DNA from: an uncultured beta proteobacterium
GTDB taxonomy: Bacteria > Pseudomonadota > Gammaproteobacteria > Burkholderiales > Burkholderiaceae_C
Length of the DNA: 64,000 nt
Assembly: GCA_903828665.1 (NCBI GenBank)
Contig: CAIKMZ010000086.1
Location: 1 to 64,000 of the forward strand
Direction of reading: 5' to 3'
Within the stretch, counting starts at the first letter, position 1. Each line of letters starts with the position of its first letter. Position numbers and translations under genes: made by a program. Under the pieces are notes generated by a model, which had not been told where the DNA came from, ran no database searches, and saw only the letters and a program-made list of their open reading frames with translations. This document shows positions 27,103 to 34,521 of the stretch, in pieces.

Positions 27103-27585
27103 ATGTTCACTCGCCGCGCCTTAGCTCTTTCCCTCGTTGCGCTTGCGCTGGCCGGTTGCGCCAGTGTGCCGGCACCGGTTTCAGTTGCCGACAGCATCGC
27201 GAAAAACCCGTCGCTGAGCACGCTGGACGGCCTGCTGGGCCAGGCTGGCCTGAACGCCACACTGCAAGGCAGCGGCCCATTCACCGTGTTCGCACCCAGC
27301 AACGAAGCCTTCAAGGCGGTGCCTGCCAAGACCATGGACGACCTGGCCAAACACCCGGACAAGCTCAAGGATCTCTTGACCTTCCACGTTGTGGCCGGAA
27401 GACTTACCGCCGCCGAAATCAAGAATTCTTCTGTCAAGACCGTCAACGGCGCCGAACTGGCGCTATCCAAGGCTGGCGAATTCGTCACGGTTGAGCAGGC
27501 TCTGGTCCAGACCGCCGATATCGCCGCCAGCAACGGCGTGATTCACATCATCGACAGCGTTCTGATCCCGCCGCCCAAGAAGTAA
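27103..27585 (+). CDS. fasciclin (FAS1) domain lipoprotein
   Basis: 160 residues. A signal sequence ends in the lipobox LAGC with Cys19. The FAS1 domain shows its two conserved blocks: FTVFAPSNEAFKAVP near residue 66 and, at the end, SNGVIHIIDSVLIP. FAS1 domains mediate surface adhesion or protein contacts. The short linker after the Cys and the absence of an Asp at +2 are compatible with outer-membrane location. It has its own strong three-repeat Pho box, so it should be made under phosphate shortage; why is unknown. Confidence 0.9.
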   Translation: MFTRRALALSLVALALAGCASVPAPVSVADSIAKNPSLSTLDGLLGQAGLNATLQGSGPFTVFAPSNEAFKAVPAKTMDDLAKHPDKLKDLLTFHVVAGRLTAAEIKNSSVKTVNGAELALSKAGEFVTVEQALVQTADIAASNGVIHIIDSVLIPPPKK

Positions 27586-27589
27586 AGCG

Positions 27590-27607
27590 CACACCCCGCC
27601 GGGTGTG
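27590..27607 (+). terminator. possible terminator hairpin after the fasciclin gene
   Basis: CACACCC pairs perfectly with GGGTGTG around the loop CGCC, starting four bases after the stop codon. No T-run follows, so termination strength is doubtful. Confidence 0.4.
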
Positions 27608-27681
27608 TCGGAGCATCACCACAACCGACGGGCTGCATGCGGATGCTATGCTGGACACTGAGACACAGGGAAACATAGCTG

Positions 27682-29187
27682 ATGCAAGATGGAACACGCT
27701 TGGCGGCTGTCGATTTGGGATCGAACAGCTTTCGCCTTGAAATTGGACGCATTGAACACGACCAGTTTTACCGCACCGAATACTTGAAGGAAGCCGTGCG
27801 CCAGGGCAGCGGCCTCGACGACGAGCGCAAGCTGACGCCCGCGGCCATGCAGCGCGGCTGGGACTGTCTGGCCCGCTTTGGCGAACGGTTGGCGGGCTTC
27901 GACAACGCCGAGGTGTCGGCCGTGGCGACGCAGACCTTGCGCGAAGCGCGCAACCGCGACGAGTTCCTGCACAAGGCCAGCGCCGTCTTGGGCTTTCCGA
28001 TCGACGTCATCTCGGGTCGTGAAGAGGCGCGCCTGATCTACCAGGGCGTTGCCCACTCGCTGCCACCGAGCGACGAGCGCCGCCTGGTCGTCGATATTGG
28101 CGGGCGCTCCACCGAACTCATTCTCGGCAAGGGATGGAAACCGAAATTGATGGAGTCCTACCGGGTCGGCAGCATTGCCTGGTCAGCCAAGTACTTTGCG
28201 GACAACCAGTTCACCCGACATGCCTTCCAGATGGCCGAGATCGCCGCCAAGGCGGTGCTCGATGAGGCTCTCAATGCCTACCGCCGCGATGACTGGGACG
28301 TGGCCTATGGTTCAGCCGGAACCGTCGGCGCTGTGGGCGACATATTGGCCGCTGCCGGCTGGCCCACCGGCAGCGTCAACCGGGAAGGACTGGACTGGCT
28401 GCAGGACAAGCTGATCAGCGCGAAAAGCGCCGATCGCGTGCGGCTGATTGGCCTCAAGGACGACCGGCGCGCCATCATCGGCGGTGGCTTGAGCGTCTTG
28501 CGCGCCGTCTTTGACCTGCTGCAGATCGATCAGATGCATCTGACGACCGGCGGTCTGCGTCATGGCCTGCTGTTCAACCTGATGGGCAGTGCCCCCGATC
28601 AGAGCGATGTGCGCGCCAAATCAGTTCAAAGGCTGGTCAGCAAGTTCGGAACCGATGCGGTGCAGGGCTTGCGCGTGGCGAAGGTGGCCCTCGAGCTGTT
28701 TGCGCAGCTGCATTCGACGCTGAAGTCAACGAACCCGAAAGACGAGCGGCAGGCCCGAAAGCTCGCCTGGGCTGCGCAGTTGCATGAGATCGGCAGCCGC
28801 ATCTCGCACAGCGACTACCACAAGCATGGCGCCTACATCCTGGACAACTCGGATGCCCTGGGCTTCTCCCTGCCCGAACTGCACCGGCTCAGCCAACTGG
28901 TATTGGGGCATCGCGGCAAGCTGCGCAAGCTCGAGGTCGACTTCGACGACGCGGAGTTCATCGCGCAGTTGCTGACCCTGCGTCTGGCCGTCATCCTGTG
29001 CCACGCCCGACGCGACCCTGAGCTGAGCGGCCTGCAGCTGATGTGCAGTGCTGACCACGACAAAACCTTTGTCATCGCGTGCCGCAGTGCCTGGGCACAG
29101 TCCTATCCGCAGTCGGCCCATCTGCTGCGCGAAGAGGTGCTGGCATGGCAGAAGACGCCATGGACGCTGGCCTTTTCTCCTGACTGA
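27682..29187 (+). CDS. ppx: exopolyphosphatase (Ppx/GppA family)
   Basis: 501 residues. The actin-like ATPase motifs are AVDLGSNSFRLEIG near the N-terminus and VVDIGGRSTELILGKG around residue 138, followed by GSAGTVGAVGDI. A C-terminal helical HD-like region has LHEIGSRISHSDYHKHGAYI. It removes terminal phosphates from polyphosphate or converts pppGpp. I see no Pho box in front of it, unlike the two kinases, which would let polyphosphate be built under starvation while breakdown stays constitutive (inference). Confidence 0.95.
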   Translation: MQDGTRLAAVDLGSNSFRLEIGRIEHDQFYRTEYLKEAVRQGSGLDDERKLTPAAMQRGWDCLARFGERLAGFDNAEVSAVATQTLREARNRDEFLHKASAVLGFPIDVISGREEARLIYQGVAHSLPPSDERRLVVDIGGRSTELILGKGWKPKLMESYRVGSIAWSAKYFADNQFTRHAFQMAEIAAKAVLDEALNAYRRDDWDVAYGSAGTVGAVGDILAAAGWPTGSVNREGLDWLQDKLISAKSADRVRLIGLKDDRRAIIGGGLSVLRAVFDLLQIDQMHLTTGGLRHGLLFNLMGSAPDQSDVRAKSVQRLVSKFGTDAVQGLRVAKVALELFAQLHSTLKSTNPKDERQARKLAWAAQLHEIGSRISHSDYHKHGAYILDNSDALGFSLPELHRLSQLVLGHRGKLRKLEVDFDDAEFIAQLLTLRLAVILCHARRDPELSGLQLMCSADHDKTFVIACRSAWAQSYPQSAHLLREEVLAWQKTPWTLAFSPD

Positions 29188-29196
29188 ACGCCGGTC

Positions 29197-29218
29197 GGCG
29201 GGCCCCGCGCGGCCCGCC
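29197..29218 (+). terminator. GC-rich hairpin after ppx
   Basis: GGCGGGCC (29197-29204) pairs perfectly with GGCCCGCC (29211-29218), loop CCGCGC, ten bases after the ppx stop. Only a short ATTTG follows, so it may be a weak terminator. Confidence 0.55.
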
Positions 29219-29240
29219 ATTTGACTGAGGAAAACATAAT

Positions 29241-29257
29241 GGTATAAACTGTATACC
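29241..29257. promoter_or_regulatory. inverted repeat, candidate operator
   Basis: GGTATA-AACTG-TATACC is a perfect 6+6 inverted repeat in an AT-rich stretch 24 bp before the ATG of the histone-like gene. The position suggests an operator overlapping the promoter. The downstream protein may itself bind here, but that is inference. Confidence 0.45.
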
Positions 29258-29280
29258 TCGTTTTTCCAAGGACAGGCAAC

Positions 29281-29814
29281 ATGGTCACGACAGCAAACGC
29301 ATTCACACCGGCGGCACCGGCAAAGACCACCGCAGCCGCTCCCGCCAAGGCGGCGGCATCTGCAAGATCACCAGCACCAGCCAGGAAACCAGCCCGCAAA
29401 GCTGTTGCGAAAAAGCTTACGAATAAACCGGCGCCGATCGCAAAACCGGCGGCAAAAAAAGTCGTCAAGGCGCTTGCCGCAAAGCCTGTCAAGGCGTCGG
29501 TTCCAGCAGCGGCCGCACCCGCTGTCAAAGCACTTGCAAAACCCGTGCTCGCGAAAGTGGTCAAGGCAAAGGCGGCAAAGCCCGTCAAGGAAAGGAAGCC
29601 CAAGCTGGTCCGTGACAGTTTCACAATGCCGAAGGTCGAATACGGGGTGCTCGCCGAGCTCAAGCAGCGCGCCGGCAAGCTTGGCAGCCCGGTCAAGAAA
29701 AGCGAGTTGCTGCGAGCCGGAACCAAGGCCCTGGCCGCCATGGCCGACAACGCATTCCTGGCTGCGCTGAAAGCCGTCCCGGCCATCAAGACCGGGCGTC
29801 CGAGCAAGGACTGA
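29281..29814 (+). CDS. histone H1-like Ala/Lys/Pro-rich protein with conserved C-terminal domain
   Basis: 177 residues in two parts. Residues 1-110 are an Ala/Lys/Pro-rich tail with repeated KPV/KAV/AAKP blocks, like the C-terminal tail of eukaryotic H1 and of bacterial H1-like proteins that bind nucleic acid or polyphosphate. Residues 111-177 form a compact domain (RDSFTMPKVEYGVLAELKQR ... KSELLRAGTKALAAM ... AIKTGRPSKD) that looks like a short helical DNA-binding or dimer domain and is conserved in Burkholderiales as I recall. It sits between ppx and the ABC operon. No SD stronger than AAGGA is seen. Confidence 0.7.
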   Translation: MVTTANAFTPAAPAKTTAAAPAKAAASARSPAPARKPARKAVAKKLTNKPAPIAKPAAKKVVKALAAKPVKASVPAAAAPAVKALAKPVLAKVVKAKAAKPVKERKPKLVRDSFTMPKVEYGVLAELKQRAGKLGSPVKKSELLRAGTKALAAMADNAFLAALKAVPAIKTGRPSKD

Positions 29815-29859
29815 GCGCCATGAAACGTAGCGTCTGCGCAAACCGGGCGCGCGGCGTTC

Positions 29860-31101
29860 TCAGTGCGAAACCAGGCCTTCGGCGATCGGGCGTTTGAAGA
29901 CCAGCCACGCCGGCAGCGTGGCGACAATGGAACCGGTGACGATTAGCCCCGCCACCAGAACCTCTTCGGTCGCGCCCAGCCGCACCGGCATCGCAAACCC
30001 GAACTGCGACTGCATCCAGTGCGAAAGCCCATTGGAACCGAGCCACCCCAACATGACACCCAGCGCGGCACCAGTCGTGATCAGCAGCACGACTTCGATC
30101 CAGACGACGCAAAAGACGTAGAGGCGGCTGGCGCCGATGGCCCGCAGCACCGAGAACTGGCGCTGGCGCGCCAGAAAACCGACCAGCAAGGCCATCAGCA
30201 CCGCAGCCACGACCAGAACCTCGGTCGTGATGGCCAGAACCGACATGAGGTCGCGCACGTTGCCCAAAGTCAGGTACAAATCGTTGAGCACTTCGGCCGG
30301 GAACAAGGCCACGCTGCGCGGCGTGCGCCACTGCGCGCGCAGGCGGTAGGCGCTGGCAACCGAGTCGGGCTTGATCGCGATGGCCGGCACACCGGACAGG
30401 TGGCCGGCGTCCCATGGCGGACCGATGCGCGATACGCCGCTGGCCGCGTGACCAATCGACAGGCCATGCACACTCCAGACGTCTTCGATTGGCACCAGAA
30501 TGGCCGTATCCCAGATGTTCTCGCGTGGCGGCAAGCGCCCCACCACCGTGTAGTGAGCCGCGTCATGCCCGGGGTCGCCGTGCGTCGCCTCGTCATCCGC
30601 AGGCAGGTGCAGTCCGTGCGCCGGGCTGAAGGTCGCGCCGATGGCGAGCGCGACACCGGCGCCAACGACGGCCTCGCCACGCCGCTGAAAGATCCGTCCC
30701 TGTGTTGGCTGCAGCGTGCCACCCCGGCTCACGAAGTCGGCGATGGTGCCGACGATGGCGTGGCCTTGCCAGTTGTCGCCAAACGCGATCGGCGCGGCAT
30801 ATTTCACGCCAGCCGCGCTGCCGGCCTTTGCCAGCAGGTCGCCGTCGAGCAAGGGAATGGCCTGGGGCCGCAGATAGACGGCGGTCAGCACCAGTTGCGT
30901 GTTGCTGCCCGGCGCGCCCACCAGCAGATCGAAATCGTCAGCGGCGCGGGCGCTGCCTTGACGCAGGGCGCGTTCCTGAGAGATCACGGCAATTCCGGTG
31001 GCCACGGAAAGGGCCATGAGCAGCACGGTCACCCATGCCAGCAACCGGTTGCGGCGCAGGTCGGCGCCAACGACCGGGAACGGGTTGAAGCGTGGCATCA
31101 T
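29860..31101 (-). CDS. FtsX/MacB-type ABC transporter permease
   Basis: 413 residues. One N-terminal span (residues 20-40, WVTVLLMALSVATGIAVI) is followed by a large periplasmic domain of about 230 residues and three C-terminal spans with the FtsX pattern (LVAAVLMALLVGFLARQRQFSVLRAIGAS). Such permeases do mechanotransmission or export, not import. The ATG overlaps the stop of the ATPase gene by four bases. It is the last gene of the phoA operon and so probably under PhoB control. Substrate unknown. Confidence 0.86.
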   Translation of the reverse strand: MMPRFNPFPVVGADLRRNRLLAWVTVLLMALSVATGIAVISQERALRQGSARAADDFDLLVGAPGSNTQLVLTAVYLRPQAIPLLDGDLLAKAGSAAGVKYAAPIAFGDNWQGHAIVGTIADFVSRGGTLQPTQGRIFQRRGEAVVGAGVALAIGATFSPAHGLHLPADDEATHGDPGHDAAHYTVVGRLPPRENIWDTAILVPIEDVWSVHGLSIGHAASGVSRIGPPWDAGHLSGVPAIAIKPDSVASAYRLRAQWRTPRSVALFPAEVLNDLYLTLGNVRDLMSVLAITTEVLVVAAVLMALLVGFLARQRQFSVLRAIGASRLYVFCVVWIEVVLLITTGAALGVMLGWLGSNGLSHWMQSQFGFAMPVRLGATEEVLVAGLIVTGSIVATLPAWLVFKRPIAEGLVSH

Positions 31102-31784
31102 GACACAGAAAATTCCTGCAGCGCGCCTTGCGCCAGACGCACGCAGCGGTCCATGCGCAGCAGCAGTTCCTGCTCGTGGGTCACCACAAGCAGCGTGGCC
31201 CCCTGGGCACGGACCAGTTCAACCAGCAGGTCGCCAATCTGCGTCCGATGGTCCGGATCCAGACTGGCGGTGGGCTCATCGGCCATGACGATGGCCGGTT
31301 GCAACAACAGGGCGCGTGCCAAGGCAACGCGCTGGCGCTCCCCGCGCGAGAGCAAGGCCGTCAACCGGTCCCATGCCGACAGCCCGACGGCCGTCAGCAG
31401 GTCGCGGGCGCGTTGCTGCAAAGCCGGCGCCAGCTTCCAGCGATCGAAACACGCGGGCAGCAGCACGTTGTCGAGCATGGAGAGACCTTCGACCAGATGG
31501 AAGTCCTGAAATACCAGTCCGAGATGGCGATGGCGCCAACGGCACAGACCATCCGCCGAAAGTGCGCCGATATCTGTGCCGCCCCATTCGATCTGACCCG
31601 ATGCGGGGCGCGCAATGCCCGCCAGGCAATGAAACAAGGTGGTCTTGCCGGCACCTGAAATACCGCTGATTCCAAGGCTGCAGCCGGACGGCAGATCAAG
31701 CGCCGCAATGCTGAAAAGCGGATGCGACTGGCCGACAAACCGGACCAGCAGATCGCGCACGTGCAAGTCACCCTTGCCACTCAC
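31098..31784 (-). CDS. ABC transporter ATP-binding protein, LolD/MacB type
   Basis: 228 residues. Walker A SGISGAGKTTL, signature LSRGERQRVALARAL and Walker B IVMADEPTASLD are intact, and the Q-loop (GLVFQDFHLVEGLS) matches MacB/LolD ATPases. The start is a GTG whose last bases form the TGA of the upstream DUF3299 gene (GTGA). A longer open frame upstream runs through that gene in another frame and is not coding. It pairs with the permease that overlaps its 3' end. Confidence 0.9.
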   Translation of the reverse strand: MSGKGDLHVRDLLVRFVGQSHPLFSIAALDLPSGCSLGISGISGAGKTTLFHCLAGIARPASGQIEWGGTDIGALSADGLCRWRHRHLGLVFQDFHLVEGLSMLDNVLLPACFDRWKLAPALQQRARDLLTAVGLSAWDRLTALLSRGERQRVALARALLLQPAIVMADEPTASLDPDHRTQIGDLLVELVRAQGATLLVVTHEQELLLRMDRCVRLAQGALQEFSVS

Positions 31785-32257
31785 AGTTTGGACACCTCGG
31801 CATCGACAATACGCACTTGGCTGACGAATCCGTTCTCCGGATCGGTCCAGGAACCCATTTCCAGTCGGCCCGCGACTTCGATGCGCTGCGAGAAATTCAC
31901 CGGACCCAGCGTCGCCTTGAGGTAGATGACCACGATGTCCGAGGGCCACTGCGCATCCGACGAGCAAAAGGGACAGACCGCCACCGGTTCGCGCGTGAGC
32001 ACGAAGAACTTGCTCTCGGGCTTGAGCGGCGGCGCAATGTAGCCGCGCATGCGGACCGTATGACCCTTGAGCAATTTGGCCCGTTCCGAATATTGGGTGC
32101 CCAGCACACCGACCGACTTGTAGAGCGAATCAAAACTCAGATGCGAGTCCAGGCTCATGTTGTCGGCGGCACGGGCGCCGCTCGCCCACAGCAACAGGGA
32201 TGAAAGCAAGAATCGCCGGCCAAGGCATTCTCTGGACTCCCGATGGATTGCGGACAT
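31781..32257 (-). CDS. DUF3299-like exported protein
   Basis: 158 residues with a signal peptide ending ASGARA-A. The mature domain has KLLKGHTVRMRGYIAPPLKPESKFFVL (split) and the pattern VCPFCSSDAQWPSDIVVIYL, as in DUF3299 proteins, which look like OB-fold binding proteins. The CPFC pair could bind a metal or form a disulfide. Its ATG overlaps the phoA stop (TAATG), and its own stop overlaps the ATPase start, so it is tightly coupled to both. It may be the periplasmic partner of the ABC exporter (inference). Confidence 0.75.
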   Translation of the reverse strand: MSAIHRESRECLGRRFLLSSLLLWASGARAADNMSLDSHLSFDSLYKSVGVLGTQYSERAKLLKGHTVRMRGYIAPPLKPESKFFVLTREPVAVCPFCSSDAQWPSDIVVIYLKATLGPVNFSQRIEVAGRLEMGSWTDPENGFVSQVRIVDAEVSKL

Positions 32258-34050
32258 TACTTCTTGCGGGGCTTGGCCGCAGCGCCAGTCTCTTGCGACG
32301 CCAGTGCCAGTGCGTCGGCCATGATGCGGAACAGTTCGGTGTTTTCCATCTGTCCATGCACCTTGTCGGCGCCCGGGCCGCTGGCCGTCAGCACCACATC
32401 GTCACCGGAATGAACACCGCTGTTCGAAGCGCGCGCACCCTTGTTTGGCAGGTTGCCTTCACGCAGCACGGCGCCCGGAACAGCCTTGTACTTTTCGTTG
32501 GCCACCATGAGGCCGTCGGCATTGCGAAGGGTCGGCACAAATTCACCGTCCATGAAGGGGCGGAAGGTGTCGTAGTGATCCGGATAGGCACCGAAGGTCA
32601 TGCGCAGGCGGCGCGACACATCCACCTTGCCCGGATAGCCCTGCGCATCGGGCGCCGGGTAATTGGGAAAGCCCGCTTCGGCATAGGTTTCAACCTTGTC
32701 GCGCATGTCAACGCCGGGTTCCTCGTCATTGACGGTTCCAATCACGCTGACCGCGTGCGAATGGTCCGAGGTCACGAGGATCAGGGTATTGTTGCCGTTC
32801 GCCTTGGCCCATTCCTTGGCCTGCTTGACTGCAACGTCGAGCATGATGGTGTCGTAGATAGCGCGCTCGGGGTCGAGCGAATGGGAGTACTTGTCGATGC
32901 GCGCGCTCTCCACCATCAGCACAAACCCTTTCTTGTTGCGCGACAAGACCTTCAGCGCCGCCGCCATCTCTTCCGGCACATCGGGCTGGTCGGGGAACTT
33001 GGAGACAGATCCCTTCTTCAGGAATTTCAGGTCGAGCGCGCCATCGACATTGCCGGTGTTGTACAGACCGAGCATGCGCGTCGTCCTGGCATCGTCGGCA
33101 GCGGCCTGCATCTCTGACTTGCTGATGGCGATCTTGTAGTCGGCCTGTCTGAACAGGTCGATGTAGTCCACATCATCGCCACGCTTGGAGCCGGCGGTCG
33201 ACTTCGGCAGGAAGTTGGGCGAGCCGCCACCCATCAGGACGTCGATCTTGCTGTCGTAGTACATCTTGACGATGTCGTTGAAGTCCGAGCGGCGCCGCGT
33301 GTGCGCCACCATCGCCGCCGGCGTGGCGTCTTCGATTTCGGAATTGGTGACCGCGCCGACGGCCATGCCGCGGCGCTTGGCCAGCGCCGTGATGGTGTCG
33401 ACTCTCGGGTGATCCAGGGTGCTGGCGGCGCGCGAGCAGTACACACCCAATGCATTGACGCAGGACTTGTGGCCTGTCGTGTAGGCATGCGCCGCATTGG
33501 CCGAGTCGGTGATGATGGAGTCCGTGCCCTGCGTAGTCAGCAGCGCCATGTACGGCATGTCATCGATCGCCAGTTTGCCGGTGAACTTGCCGCCCTCGAT
33601 GCCTTGGGACAGGATGCGCGCCGCAGTCCGGTGTGCGATGGAGAGACCGTCGCCGATGAACAGGATCACGTTCTTCGCCACCGGCTTGGCGGGGGTTGCA
33701 TAGACGCGCCAGGCCACCGTCGCACTATGCTGGCCGTCGCTGGCCTGCACGGTGTACGGACCCGGCTTGCGGATGCTGGCGTCACGCAGCAACAGGCTTG
33801 ACACCTCCTTGCCATCTTCGCGCGCCAGCAGTTGCGCCTTCTTGCCCAGCACCTTGCTGTAATCCCGTCCATTGATCGTGACCTTGATCTGGTCAGGATC
33901 GACCACGGCACCGAACTCGACCTTGAAATCAAAGTGCGAGCCCGCGAGGATGTCGGCGCGGGTCAGCGGGAAGATCGTCTGGGCGACAACGGTCGACGAG
34001 ACGAGCATGGCACAAAGGACTGGTAGCAGATACGAAGGCTTGAAGCGCAT
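32257..34050 (-). CDS. phoA: alkaline phosphatase
   Basis: 597 residues with a signal peptide (MRFKPSYLLPVLCAMLVSSTVVA-Q). About 100 residues of an immunoglobulin-like N-terminal domain come before the catalytic domain. Metal and active-site motifs: FIGDGLS (Asp134), TDSANAAHAYTTG with the Ser183 nucleophile, VESARIDKYSHSLDPERAIYD, VTSDHSHAV and SGVHSGDDV. It releases phosphate from organic esters in the periplasm. The protein is longer than E. coli PhoA and closer to the single-chain PhoA/PhoK group. A Pho box is 48 bp before the ATG. It heads the operon phoA-DUF3299-ABC ATPase-permease. Confidence 0.95.
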   Translation of the reverse strand: MRFKPSYLLPVLCAMLVSSTVVAQTIFPLTRADILAGSHFDFKVEFGAVVDPDQIKVTINGRDYSKVLGKKAQLLAREDGKEVSSLLLRDASIRKPGPYTVQASDGQHSATVAWRVYATPAKPVAKNVILFIGDGLSIAHRTAARILSQGIEGGKFTGKLAIDDMPYMALLTTQGTDSIITDSANAAHAYTTGHKSCVNALGVYCSRAASTLDHPRVDTITALAKRRGMAVGAVTNSEIEDATPAAMVAHTRRRSDFNDIVKMYYDSKIDVLMGGGSPNFLPKSTAGSKRGDDVDYIDLFRQADYKIAISKSEMQAAADDARTTRMLGLYNTGNVDGALDLKFLKKGSVSKFPDQPDVPEEMAAALKVLSRNKKGFVLMVESARIDKYSHSLDPERAIYDTIMLDVAVKQAKEWAKANGNNTLILVTSDHSHAVSVIGTVNDEEPGVDMRDKVETYAEAGFPNYPAPDAQGYPGKVDVSRRLRMTFGAYPDHYDTFRPFMDGEFVPTLRNADGLMVANEKYKAVPGAVLREGNLPNKGARASNSGVHSGDDVVLTASGPGADKVHGQMENTELFRIMADALALASQETGAAAKPRKK

Positions 34051-34082
34051 GGCACGGATCCGTGGGTTGGAACAAGCCTGTC

Positions 34083-34116
34083 AGTCTAGGCACGTCGTGT
34101 GACGGCTCAGTGACAA
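34083..34116 (-). promoter_or_regulatory. Pho box and -10 for the phoA operon
   Basis: On the minus strand TTGTCAC-TGAG-CCGTCAC (34116-34099), each repeat 6 of 7 to consensus. Ten bases later TAGACT (34088-34083) can serve as -10. Confidence 0.85.
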
Positions 34117-34158
34117 CCGGGCGCAAGCGCGAACGGTGGCCGATGGGTCGACACATTT

Positions 34159-34176
34159 CAGTCATGAAATTGACAC
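34159..34176 (+). promoter_or_regulatory. candidate Pho box before the CYTH-CHAD operon
   Basis: CAGTCAT-GAAA-TTGACAC: correct 7+4+7 spacing, 11 of 14 positions match. The hexamer ten bases on (GCCAAT) is a poor -10 and the first start codon is 126 bp away, so this site is only tentative. Confidence 0.4.
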
Positions 34177-34301
34177 ACAGCGGTGCGCCAATCAAGCAGG
34201 CCGCCCGTTGCGATAAATCAAAGGCGCGCGTTATATCCCTGCCGGCAACTTTGGGAGAACACTCCATGGGTAATACTTGCGACCTCAAGAAGGAAGGTCA
34301 T

Positions 34302-34511
34302 ATGTCAAGGCATTTGGACAACTTGAAAAGACTCTGGAAGAAGCTGCAAGCTCGCTACGGAAGCGACGATCCATTGGTGCTTGAAGTGCAGCGCGAGATC
34401 GAGGTGATCGAAGCCAGGACCAAACAGGGTTCGGTGCCGTATGGCGAGTTCATCCGTTCGCAGACCGACATCCGGCTTGAACGCAGAATGGGTGGCCGGT
34501 TGACCGCTTGA
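34302..34511 (+). CDS. short helical protein, unknown function
   Basis: 69 residues from the ATG after AAGGAAGG (an ATG at 34266 would add 12 residues but has a weaker site). The sequence MSRHLDNLKRLWKKLQARYG and VLEVQREIEVIEARTKQG predicts two amphipathic helices, charged and without Cys. It lies 11 bp before the CYTH-CHAD gene in the same direction, so it is probably cotranscribed. I do not recognise a family. Confidence 0.6.
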   Translation: MSRHLDNLKRLWKKLQARYGSDDPLVLEVQREIEVIEARTKQGSVPYGEFIRSQTDIRLERRMGGRLTA

Positions 34512-34521
34512 TCGACAATCC

